64,000 nucleotides of DNA from Carboxylicivirga taeanensis (GTDB taxonomy: Bacteria; Bacteroidota; Bacteroidia; Bacteroidales; Marinilabiliaceae): NCBI RefSeq assembly GCF_051851475.1, contig NZ_JBPUSJ010000010.1, positions 62,001 to 126,000 on the forward strand, read 5' to 3'. The notes under the pieces are model-generated. The model searched no databases. It saw only the letters and a list, made by a program, of their open reading frames with translations, and was not told the DNA's origin. Positions within the stretch are counted from its first letter, which is position 1. Each line of letters opens with the position of its first letter. Shown piece after piece: positions 9,276 through 17,739 of the stretch. Both the position numbers and the translations under genes were made by a program.

Positions 9276-9310
9276 AAGAGTCGGCCTGCTTGGGTCGGCT
9301 CTTTTTCTTT
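9276..9310 (+). terminator. Intrinsic terminator after lysine operon
   Basis: An 11-bp stem with two G-U pairs (AAGAGTCGGCC 9276-9286, loop TGCTTG, GGTCGGCTCTT 9293-9303) followed by TTTCTTT. It closes the kce-to-thiolase operon. Confidence 0.8.
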
Positions 9311-9466
9311 ACCTCAAAGTTATGTATTCTATGGACCACAGAACTGTCTATTAAATTTGATAAACCGTTCAACATTTAAGAATGACGTATTTTAGTAGCA
9401 GCGATATGACGCAACCTTTTCATAGATAAAATCATCTATAATAGAAATAATTAAACCCAAAATAAC

Positions 9467-10033
9467 ATGAAAAAACTTTTATTTATTAGCCTAATCTTCA
9501 TAGCATTGATATCCTGTGAAAAAGATGATAATCAGAAATTAAAATTAGATGTAGATTATTTCCCTCTACAAATTGGTAATCATTGGAATTTCGAATTAGC
9601 AGGAAAAGACTCAATAATTGACTTAACCGAGATTAATGGAATTGATTATTTTGAATTTGTTAATGACTATGGAAAAACTTCATATTATCGAAAACAAGAC
9701 AACCGAATTTATACTAAATTATCTTCCGGTGAAAGTAAGGAAGAAATGAAGTTTGACTTGAATGCTAATATTGGTGCAACTTGGAAATATGGTTCAGGTT
9801 ATGTTACGCTTATGAGTAAAAATGCGACTATCACTATTGGTGATACAAAGATTGATAATTGTTTACAATTTAATTTCCATAATGAAGATTTGATTGATTA
9901 CGGTTCCACAATTTGGTTAGCACCTGAAGTTGGATTTATTCAACAGACATGTCAGGAATGTTTTGGTTCTGCATTTGAAACTATGAGGTTAAAAACAGCT
10001 GTGATAAACAACGAATTGATTAAATTTAAATAA
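9467..10033 (+). CDS. Hypothetical lipoprotein, A/T-rich
   Basis: A 188-residue protein with a lipoprotein signal: hydrophobic MKKLLFISLIFIALISC with the lipobox ending at C17, so it should be an outer- or inner-membrane-anchored lipoprotein. The mature part begins with an acidic EKDDN stretch, which in Bacteroidetes favours surface export. It then has YFPLQIGNHWNF, a phrase common in small Bacteroidetes lipoproteins of unknown function. Two cysteines (CQEC, near residues 165-168) lie near the C-terminus. Codon use is visibly A/T-richer than the flanking genes. No partner gene is evident; the 155-bp upstream and 213-bp downstream gaps suggest it is transcribed alone. Function unknown. Confidence 0.75.
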   Translation: MKKLLFISLIFIALISCEKDDNQKLKLDVDYFPLQIGNHWNFELAGKDSIIDLTEINGIDYFEFVNDYGKTSYYRKQDNRIYTKLSSGESKEEMKFDLNANIGATWKYGSGYVTLMSKNATITIGDTKIDNCLQFNFHNEDLIDYGSTIWLAPEVGFIQQTCQECFGSAFETMRLKTAVINNELIKFK

Positions 10034-10246
10034 TACTAACGCAAACAAACCTCTATAAGCATATGGGGTTGCAGCTCATTTGGAACATTGCATAGCTCCT
10101 AAAATCACCGCCAAATAACTGATTTCGCTTTTGAAGAAACATCCAATTACACTTTACAACCTCCCTAAAACAAGATTGCTCGCTTATCTGTTTTATGAAG
10201 TAGTGACTGAAGCCAGTCACCAATCATACATGCAAAACGATGAGCT

Positions 10247-11026
10247 ATGGACACAAACGCACTATTTGACCTATCACACAAAACTGCTATTGTAACTGGC
10301 GGGGCCAATGGTATTGGTAAAGCCAGCTGTGAAATACTCGCCGCTTTTGGAGCCAAGGTCATTGTATCCGACTATAATTATGAGGCCGCGAAAGCAACTG
10401 CGGCTGAAATAGAAAAGTCAGGAGGGATTGCGCACGCTATCAGGTGCGACAACACAAAAGATGAGGATTTGGTGAACCTGGTGAACCAAACGCTTGAAAA
10501 ATACGGCAGTATTGAAATACTTGTTAATAATGTTGGTGGCGGAGGTGCTGGCAAAGAAAGCCCGTATGACATTGACATCTCCCAGTTTAAACACGTGTTT
10601 GAGATGAATGTCTTCAGCACCTGGCGACTCTGTCAACTCGTGGCTATCCCCATGAAAAAGGGTGGTTACGGCAGTATTATCAACATGTCTTCTATGGCTT
10701 CCATTAACAAAAGTCCGGCAATAAGTGCTTATGCTTCGTCTAAAGCCGCAATTAACCACATGACCAGAAACTTAGCGCACGACTTTGGTCCGGATAACAT
10801 ACGAATTAACGCCATTGGACCTGGGGCCACCAGAACACAGGCCCTAAGCAAAGTATTAACCATTGAGATAGAAAAAGCCATGCTCAAGCACACACCCATT
10901 AAGCGACTGGGCGAGGCTGAAGATATTGCAGGTGCGGTACTCTACTTTGCAGCACCCATTTCCAATTGGGTAAGCGGTCAGGTGCTTTTCGTTAACGGTG
11001 GCGGGGAACAAACCCTCGATATGTGA
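10247..11026 (+). CDS. hdhA: SDR-family oxidoreductase, 7-alpha-hydroxysteroid dehydrogenase-like
   Basis: A classical short-chain dehydrogenase of 259 residues. Seen: cofactor motif TGGANGIG (17-24), NNVGGGG (94-100), N121, catalytic Ser at 148/149, Y162 and K166 in the YxxxK motif. Beyond the generic fold, several phrases closely resemble E. coli HdhA: NNxGGGG, YASSKAA, HTPIKRLG (HTPIRRLG in HdhA) and the end WVSGQVLFVNGGGEQ. HdhA oxidises the 7-alpha-hydroxyl of bile acids with NAD. An acidic residue after the second beta strand (SDYN, D42) favours NAD over NADP. Substrate identity is inferred from resemblance only; another NAD-linked alcohol dehydrogenase is possible. The neighbours do not help. 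Confidence 0.75.
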   Translation: MDTNALFDLSHKTAIVTGGANGIGKASCEILAAFGAKVIVSDYNYEAAKATAAEIEKSGGIAHAIRCDNTKDEDLVNLVNQTLEKYGSIEILVNNVGGGGAGKESPYDIDISQFKHVFEMNVFSTWRLCQLVAIPMKKGGYGSIINMSSMASINKSPAISAYASSKAAINHMTRNLAHDFGPDNIRINAIGPGATRTQALSKVLTIEIEKAMLKHTPIKRLGEAEDIAGAVLYFAAPISNWVSGQVLFVNGGGEQTLDM

Positions 11027-11127
11027 TACAGCACCTACGCCCTGAATGTATACATGAATGATAATGACAGCACTAACAATCATTATCACGCATGAAAAAA
11101 CGGGTAAATCAGTAGCAACCGCTCAAA

Positions 11128-11778
11128 ATGCACAACGCAACAAGTCCACAACACATAAAGGCAACATTTATGCAGCCCTCTCCTATTCAACAGTTCGCTG
11201 AACTTAGAAATATAATAGAGATCATTAGTAACACCTACGCTCCACTAAATGTAGAGTGCCAAAACGAACTGACCGATAACTGCCGTCTGGTAACGCTTAA
11301 AAAAAGAACTCACCTGGTGCACCAGGGTCAGTTATCTGACAAAGTTTACTATTTGGCTGATGGTTGTGCCAGAGCCTACTACCTTAAAGATGGAAGAGAT
11401 ATTTCGGAATGGTTTGCCTTTGAAAACGAATTTATCAGCTCAATAAGCAGCTTCTTTAACAATGCCCCTAGCCCCCTTTACATTGAACTGCTGGAAGATA
11501 CAACACTCCTTGAGCTATCGAGGGCAACCATTGACCACTTAGCTGATAAATACCACGACTTTGAGCGCCTGATGAGGGTCGCTGTAACAAAAACGATGTT
11601 GGTGCAGCAGAAAAGAATTACCTCCATTCAGTTTCAGAGTGCCGAAGAAAGGTACGACAGCCTTTTGAAAACACACTCCAATATCACACAGAGAGTGGCC
11701 TTAACGCATATCGCCTCCTACCTGGGAATAACGCTGGAAACATTAAGCAGAATCAGAAATCCCAAAAATCGAATTTGA
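11128..11778 (+). CDS. Crp/Fnr-family transcriptional regulator
   Basis: A 216-residue regulator with an N-terminal cyclic-nucleotide-binding-like beta barrel (about 50-150, including GQLSDKVYYLADGCARAYY) and a C-terminal winged helix (about 160-216) with helix-turn-helix segment THIASYLGITLETLSRIR. No Fnr-type N-terminal cysteine cluster is visible, so it is not an Fe-S oxygen sensor; the effector is unknown. This subgroup is common in Bacteroidetes near single-step redox or efflux genes. ATG 11170 is an alternative start that would remove 14 residues. It lies 101 bp after the SDR gene and 46 bp before a small membrane protein, either of which could be its target. Confidence 0.85.
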   Translation: MHNATSPQHIKATFMQPSPIQQFAELRNIIEIISNTYAPLNVECQNELTDNCRLVTLKKRTHLVHQGQLSDKVYYLADGCARAYYLKDGRDISEWFAFENEFISSISSFFNNAPSPLYIELLEDTTLLELSRATIDHLADKYHDFERLMRVAVTKTMLVQQKRITSIQFQSAEERYDSLLKTHSNITQRVALTHIASYLGITLETLSRIRNPKNRI

Positions 11779-11824
11779 TCTATATCAAAGGAAACACCCC
11801 TGCAATAGCTGTTCTTTGCCCTCC

Positions 11825-12436
11825 ATGAAACAAGTACATTATATTTCTGGAATTCTGATAAGCAGCTTTATCGGACTCCATCTGTTTAATCACCTGCTCA
11901 GCCTTTTTGGCGCAGCCTGCCACATTGAATTTATGCAAACCCTGAGGGTGGTATATAGAAATTTCATTATTGAAGGACTTATTTTTACGGCAGTTGCCAT
12001 CCAAATTATTTCGGGAATTAAACTGTTCATTAAAAAACGGAAGATGGCCACACTTTTCTATGAAAAATTGCAGATTAGCTCTGGTCTGTATCTGGCCTTT
12101 TTCCTTATTATCCATGTTGGAGCTGTGCTGAGCGGCCGCTTGGTATTACAGCTCGACACCAACTTTTACTTTGGCGTAGCGGGCTTAAATACCTTCCCTA
12201 GCAACCTGTTTTTTATACCTTATTACGCCCTCGCTATTATGGGTTTCTTTGCACATATCGCAAGCATTCACTCTCTGAAAATGAAAACCAGAGTTTTTGG
12301 TCTGTCTGCCAACAAACAAGCTCATATCATTTTGGCTGTTGGTGGGGCATTAACAATCTGTATATTTTATGGGCTCACAAACGGGTTTAACGGGGTAGAA
12401 ATACCTGAAGCTTACAAAATTCTGGTTGGCAAATAA
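11825..12436 (+). CDS. Small polytopic membrane protein with conserved-type histidines
   Basis: A 203-residue integral membrane protein with about five hydrophobic segments (roughly 5-30, 48-70, 84-108, 126-150, 160-185). Histidines occur within or at the ends of helices: IGLHLFNHL (first helix), FLIIHVGAV (third) and FFAHIASIH (fourth). That pattern recalls the heme b-binding membrane subunits of succinate dehydrogenase/fumarate reductase and related four- or five-helix cytochromes, but no iron-sulfur or flavin partner is nearby, so the function remains open. ATG 11825 is chosen over an in-frame TTG at 11816. It follows the Crp/Fnr gene by 46 bp and may be co-regulated. Confidence 0.7.
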   Translation: MKQVHYISGILISSFIGLHLFNHLLSLFGAACHIEFMQTLRVVYRNFIIEGLIFTAVAIQIISGIKLFIKKRKMATLFYEKLQISSGLYLAFFLIIHVGAVLSGRLVLQLDTNFYFGVAGLNTFPSNLFFIPYYALAIMGFFAHIASIHSLKMKTRVFGLSANKQAHIILAVGGALTICIFYGLTNGFNGVEIPEAYKILVGK

Positions 12437-12445
12437 GCCAACCAG
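12422..12445 (+). other. Hairpin spanning a stop codon
   Basis: CTGGTTGGC / GCCAACCAG, 9-bp perfect inverted repeat with loop AAATAA, which contains the stop codon of the membrane protein gene. No T run; possibly a 3'-end stabilising or weak termination structure. Confidence 0.45.
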
Positions 12446-12603
12446 CATATTACGGGGTGTTAAGGGCTTTAGTTGAACCAAATCAGGCTACACACGCGAC
12501 GTTTCAGAAAAGTTTAAGAGATTTTGCTAACATTTGTTATTGAATAATCCGGAAGCATGCTATTACTTTGCCGCCCGGCAAAACAAGTAAAGTAAATCAA
12601 AAC

Positions 12604-13863
12604 ATGAAACGAGTAATTATTGGCGCATGGCTGCTCATGGCATTGTCTTACCATGCAGTGGGCCAAAACATGCAACGAGTAAAAAAAGTAGTTGAAGAAC
12701 TCAGTTCTCCGGCATTCTTCGGCAGAGGCTACACGCATAAAGGCGATAGCCTGGCAGCAAGCTACATTGTCAATCAGTTAAAAAAAAGAGGGATTCAACC
12801 TCCCGGAGAGACCTATTACCAATATTTTAGTATGGGCATCAACACCTATGTGGGAAATCCGGTACTCAAGGTCGATGGGAAACGATTAATCAATGGTACC
12901 GATTGGGTAGCCTACCCCACTTCTCCGGGAATGGAAGGTACCTTCCCGGTGCGCTCGATCTCCAAAACCACATTAAGTAGCAAAAAACGGTTAACCGAAC
13001 TTCTTTCCAGTAACCTGAGTCAGTCGTTTATTTGCTTCGATTCAACGGTAATTAAAAATGAGGCATTGCATGCATTTGCCCGAAACCTGTTTACATCCGA
13101 CAGGCTAATGGTAAAAGGCATTATCGAGCAGGTGGAAACACCCAAGTATTCGGCACGGCGCTATGTCAATAATTATGGAACATTACGGATAAGGCAGGAT
13201 TTCATGAAGGCCAGCACCGACTCAATAAGCATCAACCTTAAAAACCGGTTTATCAATAATTACACCAGTCAAAATGTAGTTGGCTTTATTGAAGGCAAAA
13301 CTGATACCTGCATAACGTTAATAGCTCATTATGACCACATGGGCATGTTTGGTGAAGCACTCTATGCCGGTGCTAATGATAATGCCAGTGGCGTGGCTAT
13401 GCTGCTGGAGTTGGCCGGCTATTTTAAGAAACATCCTCCCCACTATAGCATCCAGTTAATATTTTTTGGGGCTGAAGAGGCCGGTTTTTATGGATCGGAA
13501 TATTACGTGGCCAACCCGGTTTATCCCTTAAGCAAAACCAAGCTGGTAATTAATTTTGACATGGTGGCATCAGGCACTCAGTGGACCGAACTGATACATG
13601 CCAATCTCTATCCGGACATAAAAAAGCAGTTCGTAATCATTAATGACAGTAAGCAGTACATCACCCACTTAAAACCAACTGGCTACGAGGCTACATCAGA
13701 CCATTACCATTTTCATGATGCAGGCGTACCGGCGCTGTTTTTTTGGACTGCTGGGGGGAATGAAAACTATCATGAGCCGGGAGACACTGCCGACAAAATC
13801 ACCTATCCGGTATTTCAAGGCATCTACAAGTTGGTAATAGATTTTATTGAGTCTAAGCATTAA
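12604..13863 (+). CDS. M28-family zinc metallopeptidase (secreted)
   Basis: A 419-residue exported aminopeptidase-like enzyme. Signal peptide: KR followed by VIIGAWLLMALSYHAVG, with cleavage near residue 20 (VGQ). The C-terminal half shows the di-zinc site of family M28: AHYDHMG (H242, D244), ANDNASG (D259), FGAEEAGFYGS (E291/E292), NFDMV (D319) and the late histidine in SDHYHFHDAGVPA. A PA-like insert may lie between residues 100 and 220. M28 enzymes remove N-terminal residues from peptides or, in a subgroup, cyclise N-terminal Gln; specificity cannot be read. ATG 12604 is preferred over an in-frame TTG at 12568 because it begins the signal peptide properly. It stands alone between gaps of 167 and 298 bp. 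Confidence 0.9.
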   Translation: MKRVIIGAWLLMALSYHAVGQNMQRVKKVVEELSSPAFFGRGYTHKGDSLAASYIVNQLKKRGIQPPGETYYQYFSMGINTYVGNPVLKVDGKRLINGTDWVAYPTSPGMEGTFPVRSISKTTLSSKKRLTELLSSNLSQSFICFDSTVIKNEALHAFARNLFTSDRLMVKGIIEQVETPKYSARRYVNNYGTLRIRQDFMKASTDSISINLKNRFINNYTSQNVVGFIEGKTDTCITLIAHYDHMGMFGEALYAGANDNASGVAMLLELAGYFKKHPPHYSIQLIFFGAEEAGFYGSEYYVANPVYPLSKTKLVINFDMVASGTQWTELIHANLYPDIKKQFVIINDSKQYITHLKPTGYEATSDHYHFHDAGVPALFFWTAGGNENYHEPGDTADKITYPVFQGIYKLVIDFIESKH

Positions 13864-13998
13864 CTGTACAAACCACTTATATCCTGATGAAATTAAATTA
13901 GAGCATTAAACGGACTTCGATAAACATTTAACAACGTAAGCGCACTAAAAAAGCACTTTATAAGAAAAACTTATCGGATAAAAGGCTGTATCAAGAGA

Positions 13999-14066
13999 AC
14001 CCGGCAGATAAAGCAGCCAGTTAAAAAACTGTTTCAGCAGTTCGATAATTGGCTTATCTGCCGGGT
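13999..14066. repeat. Long imperfect inverted repeat upstream of ECF sigma gene
   Basis: ACCCGGCAGATAA (13999-14011) pairs with TTATCTGCCGGGT (14054-14066); after a 4-nt bulge a second helix GCCAGTT/AATTGGC continues inward, enclosing a loop with a further short AACT/AGTT dyad. The whole 68-nt element lies in a 298-bp gap with no convincing gene. It has no T run and is not a plain terminator. Confidence 0.5.
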
Positions 14067-14161
14067 AATTGAGTACCTGTTTCTGTAATTGCCTGAGCAC
14101 GTAATTCTTTCGTTCTGCATAATGACACGTTTTAAAAATCATTATATTGCGCCCGCTTAAG

Positions 14162-14743
14162 ATGGGAAATTTGGGACAACAATCGGATGATTTGCTGATT
14201 CGGCAAATACTAAATGATAGTCAGTATGCTTTTAATCAATTATTTGACAAATACTACGACTATGCATTCGATGTGGCCTGCCTCTACTGTAGCTTTCAGG
14301 ATGCCGAAGAAGTGATCAGCGATGTTTTTGCCAAAATATGGCTCAACCGGCATCAATTGGAGAACATCTCAAACTTCAAAAGCTATTTATTTATTTCACT
14401 CAAAAATCAGTGTCTCAATTACCTTCGCAAAAAGAAAATTGATACACTCCCCATAGAAGACAGCTTTAACCATATTGTTCAAAAAGAAATCGAGCCACAG
14501 TTCCAAATTGAAATGAACGAACTGAGCAGCGAAGTTGAAAGTGTTATTGCTGATTTACCACCCAAATGCAAAGAGGCATTCATGCTGGTACGCGAGGAAG
14601 GTCTGAAATATAAGGAAGCCGCCAAAAAACTCGCCATCTCAGAAAACACTTTGGATGTACATTTGAAAAAGGCAACCAAACGCATCATGGAGGCCATCAA
14701 AAATTATGGATTAAAACTACTGATCCTTTTTTTTAGCTTGTAA
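14162..14743 (+). CDS. ECF RNA polymerase sigma-70 factor, FecI type
   Basis: A 193-residue extracytoplasmic-function sigma factor with only regions 2 and 4. Region 2 spans about 25-95 (NQLFDKYYDYAFDVACLYC, DAEEVISDVFAKIWLNR, NFKSYLFISLKNQCLNYLRK). Region 4 (about 125-180) has IADLPPKCKEAFMLVREEGL and the helix-turn-helix EAAKKLAISENTLDVHLKKA. Bacteroidetes proteins of this type (sigma-70 family, Bacteroides expansion family 1) drive SusC/SusD uptake operons and are held by the FecR-like anti-sigma encoded next door. ATG 14162 is used; an in-frame TTG at 14147 is less likely. The expected targets are the genes from 16117 on. Confidence 0.92.
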   Translation: MGNLGQQSDDLLIRQILNDSQYAFNQLFDKYYDYAFDVACLYCSFQDAEEVISDVFAKIWLNRHQLENISNFKSYLFISLKNQCLNYLRKKKIDTLPIEDSFNHIVQKEIEPQFQIEMNELSSEVESVIADLPPKCKEAFMLVREEGLKYKEAAKKLAISENTLDVHLKKATKRIMEAIKNYGLKLLILFFSL

Positions 14744-14843
14744 ATAACTGAACTTCTGTTACTTTTACTTTTTTCAATAAAAAACCACAATACGAGTAAC
14801 GGAAGTACTAATTTATTGAGTCTTTATAACCAGATAGAAGATA

Positions 14844-15893
14844 ATGGCACAAAATCAACCTGACATAGAACAACTAATCAGCCGAAAACTTGCCGGTGAG
14901 CTATCGCCTGCAGAAACAGAGCGACTATTCAACTGGATAGGTGAAAGTGAAGCCAACGCAAACACCTATCGCAATGCCATGCATATATTAGGGCAACAGC
15001 AACGACAGTTCCTGAAAAATGCAGTTTGGAGCAAGGTTAAAAATAAGTCCGTGAAAGCTGATTATACAGCTGATGCCAAATACAGCATTGGTAAGCTTTT
15101 AAAAGTAGCTGCTGTGCTGGTACTTATTGTACTTATCCCACTGGCGCTTGGGAAATTTGGTCAGGATGAACTCGGAAACGGCTTTGTCCACACGGTTAAA
15201 GGAAACGATGTAGTTACCTCATTTTACCTGCCCGATGGAAGTAAAGTGTTTTTATCGAGAGGCAGTGAAATAAGTTACAACGACGGATACAATGAAACCA
15301 ACCGTGAGTTACAGCTAAAAGGTAAAGCCTACATTGAAATTAGCAGTGAGGCAACCGCACTGCCGGTTATTGTTAATTCTGGCAAGCGTTGCGCCATAGC
15401 CAGCCAGGGGAAATTAGCCATTAACGGTCAAAACGACAGGTTTGATGTAGCTGTTAATGAAGGAGAAGCAACCGTTGTAGATACTGTGTACAAAAAGGTG
15501 ATTATCCCCATGTTTAAACTAACACCCGCTACCAAAGTAAACGGCCCGAATGCTAAAGCCCTACCGGCAAGCACCAAGGTATCGGGCGGCCAACGTGCCA
15601 CCTACTCGTCCTCAGATGAGATGGCAAAAACAACGGTTGGCAGCTATTGTGAAGTATTTAGCTGGAAGGATAAGGTATTTTGTTTTAGCAATCTGAAACA
15701 ACACGAGTTAGCCTTTAAAATTTCGGAGTGGTATGGCAAAAGCATTGAGTTTAAAGGGGAATTAGACCCTTATCAAAACTACTCAGGGAGCTTTGATAAC
15801 CCATCGGCCGAAGATTTAATAAATACAATTTTTAGCAATCAGGTTAAAGATATTAAGGAAACAAAACGGAAAATAACAGTCATATTTTCATAG
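14844..15893 (+). CDS. FecR-family anti-sigma factor
   Basis: A 349-residue single-pass inner-membrane protein. The cytoplasmic N-terminus (1-80) holds the sigma factor, a transmembrane helix covers about 86-103 (LKVAAVLVLIVLIPLALG), and the periplasmic part has the FecR beta domain (VKGNDVVTSFYLPDGSKVFL, then GKAYIEI) and a C-terminal DUF4974/secretin-like domain (HELAFKISEWYGKSIEF to the end). In Fec-type signalling the periplasmic domain senses the loaded outer-membrane transporter and releases the sigma factor. The periplasmic part seems stretched by about 100 residues between the beta domain and DUF4974 (roughly 190-270), longer than in many homologues. It follows the sigma gene by 100 bp. 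Confidence 0.9.
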   Translation: MAQNQPDIEQLISRKLAGELSPAETERLFNWIGESEANANTYRNAMHILGQQQRQFLKNAVWSKVKNKSVKADYTADAKYSIGKLLKVAAVLVLIVLIPLALGKFGQDELGNGFVHTVKGNDVVTSFYLPDGSKVFLSRGSEISYNDGYNETNRELQLKGKAYIEISSEATALPVIVNSGKRCAIASQGKLAINGQNDRFDVAVNEGEATVVDTVYKKVIIPMFKLTPATKVNGPNAKALPASTKVSGGQRATYSSSDEMAKTTVGSYCEVFSWKDKVFCFSNLKQHELAFKISEWYGKSIEFKGELDPYQNYSGSFDNPSAEDLINTIFSNQVKDIKETKRKITVIFS

Positions 15894-16116
15894 ATAACTA
15901 AATCACAATTAACAACTCGCCAACGTTTGTTGCCTGGCCAACAATAGATGTTGATGATAATGTAAATGCTTAACCCCGTTAGGCATAATGGGATAAATGT
16001 ATCCTTATATCAAGTGAAAAATCCGTAATTATTAATGTTAACGGATGGTGATAAGTAGATGAAACCCCTTAATCGTTCTACTCATTACTGCCCAAATTTT
16101 ATTTAAACTTAATTGT

Positions 16117-17607
16117 ATGAAAACAAATCTTCTAAAATTTGTAATGGGATTCGTATTGCCTATTGCCTTGGTTTTTACCGCCTGCGAAGACGACGATCCA
16201 AAATCTTCATTAACAGGGTTGACTAACTTCAGCTTTATGGCTGACAGCAACATCCCCGGGCTCGAAAACATTCAGTTTACTATCGACCAAACCAATCATA
16301 CCATCACCAATGCCGATGAGCTACCATACATGACTGATGTATCTGCTTTAGTGGCTGAATTTGAGGCAATCGATAACACTATTGTTACTGTAGGAACGGT
16401 TGAGCAGGTTAGCGGAGTAACAGAAAATGACTTTAGCTCACCAGTTAACTACATTGTAACTGCGGAAGATGGGGTGACACAAATTACCTATCAGGTCATT
16501 GTTAACGTTTCTCAAGTGAATCCAGAAGGTGTTAGCTGGGTGAAGGAGCAAGCCGCTGTTACAGGTGATAAATACGAAACAGTGAAAAGTATTTATTTCA
16601 ATGGAAAGCACCGCGCTATTTTCGGCTCTTTAATCAACAAAGTGGCTACTACTAAATATTACGTTTCTGAAGATGGTAAGAGCTGGACTGAAGCTAGCAT
16701 CGACGAAGCTAACTTTCCGGTAGGTAAAGATCATGGCCTGGTGGTTAACAATGGCAAAATGTACATCTGTGGTTACCTAAAAGTAGTGGACCCATGGGGC
16801 TTAGGCGATCCGGCCTACTACCAGCCTGGTAACCCTAAAGAGATTTGGGTCAGTGCAGATGGTGAAACCTTCACTAAAGCAGAAAGCACTTACACTTTTG
16901 ATGGCGATAAGGTACGCTCATCCATCTTCTCATTCAACAACAACATTTGGGTAGTAGGTGGTAACAAACAAGTATTTAGCAACTATGAAGGTGGAATCAA
17001 TGGTGATAACCATATGACTGGTCCACAGAGTTTATCGGATAAGATACACAGCACAGCGGACGGCAGCACCTGGACAGACCACTCAGAAGTATTGCCGGCA
17101 GCAGAACCAGACAACAATGTTGAAGGAGCCCTCAGACGCTATGCGGCGTCAGTTGTGCATGGTGATAAAATGTTTATGATTGGCGGACAGATTGGTAACG
17201 GTGCTCTTTCGAACGAAGTGTGGAGCAGTGCCGATGGCCTAATCTGGTCAAAAGTGGTGCCAACAGGGTTGACACCTCGTATGGGAGCTGCAGCCATCTC
17301 TTACGACAACAAAATTTGGTTAATTGGTGGCCAAACAGCCCTTGGTGTATGTACTTCTGAGATTCTGGTTTCTGAAGATAATGGAGCTACCTGGACAGCG
17401 CCAGAAGAAGATGCTTTATTGCCTGCCGAATTCACTCCAAGAGCTGGTCACTCGGCCTACCTGGACAGTGAAAACAAAGTATGGATTGTGGGAGGTTACT
17501 CAGCTGTTGATACCTCTACTGAGAATGCAGAAACAGGTGAAATGAAATACAGTGAGGAGCGCACATCGCTTAATGATGTTTGGAGCGGTAAACTCAATAA
17601 GTTATAA
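16117..17607 (+). CDS. Kelch-type beta-propeller lipoprotein (DUF6242-like)
   Basis: A 496-residue lipoprotein: signal segment ending VLPIALVFTAC with lipidation Cys near residue 23, followed by acidic EDDD typical of surface-exposed Bacteroidetes lipoproteins. Residues ~30-135 form a DUF5018-like beta domain (ITNADELPYMTDVSALVAEF, then DFSSPVNYIVTAEDG). The rest is a propeller with repeated blades of the kind WSSADGLIWSKV, IWLIGGQTALGV, VWIVGGYSAV, plus WVSADGETFT and STADGSTWTDHS. Such proteins accompany SusCD systems and probably bind a ligand at the surface. It lies 223 bp after FecR and 132 bp before SusC, with a strong terminator between it and SusC, so it may form its own transcript. 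Confidence 0.78.
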   Translation: MKTNLLKFVMGFVLPIALVFTACEDDDPKSSLTGLTNFSFMADSNIPGLENIQFTIDQTNHTITNADELPYMTDVSALVAEFEAIDNTIVTVGTVEQVSGVTENDFSSPVNYIVTAEDGVTQITYQVIVNVSQVNPEGVSWVKEQAAVTGDKYETVKSIYFNGKHRAIFGSLINKVATTKYYVSEDGKSWTEASIDEANFPVGKDHGLVVNNGKMYICGYLKVVDPWGLGDPAYYQPGNPKEIWVSADGETFTKAESTYTFDGDKVRSSIFSFNNNIWVVGGNKQVFSNYEGGINGDNHMTGPQSLSDKIHSTADGSTWTDHSEVLPAAEPDNNVEGALRRYAASVVHGDKMFMIGGQIGNGALSNEVWSSADGLIWSKVVPTGLTPRMGAAAISYDNKIWLIGGQTALGVCTSEILVSEDNGATWTAPEEDALLPAEFTPRAGHSAYLDSENKVWIVGGYSAVDTSTENAETGEMKYSEERTSLNDVWSGKLNKL

Positions 17608-17610
17608 CAG

Positions 17611-17660
17611 ATAATAAGTGCCTGTAGGGTTCGCTGCAGGCACTTATTATATTCTTTCAA
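17611..17660 (+). terminator. Strong hairpin between kelch lipoprotein and SusC
   Basis: A 17-bp stem with one G-U pair (17611-17627 with 17634-17650) around loop GGTTCG, then ATTCTTTC. The T tail is weak, so termination may be partial, giving lower expression of the downstream SusCD genes from this promoter. Confidence 0.65.
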
Positions 17661-17739
17661 TAATCTTCTTATTTTCCACAACTAAACTTTTAAAAATCAT
17701 CTGCCTATTCACATACTGCCAGGTGAAAAATCTACTACC

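Noticed and set aside
8..9300. 3-aminobutyryl-CoA ammonia lyase (kal) in the lysine operon
   Set aside because: Expected for the pathway but no small hot-dog protein is encoded in the operon within the window; may lie upstream. The MaoC-like gene at 63158 is too long and too distant to be called Kal.
13945..14142. 65-codon minus-strand frame in the gap before ECF sigma
   Set aside because: Largely built from the inverted repeat 13999-14066; no domain or start signal, so treated as non-coding.
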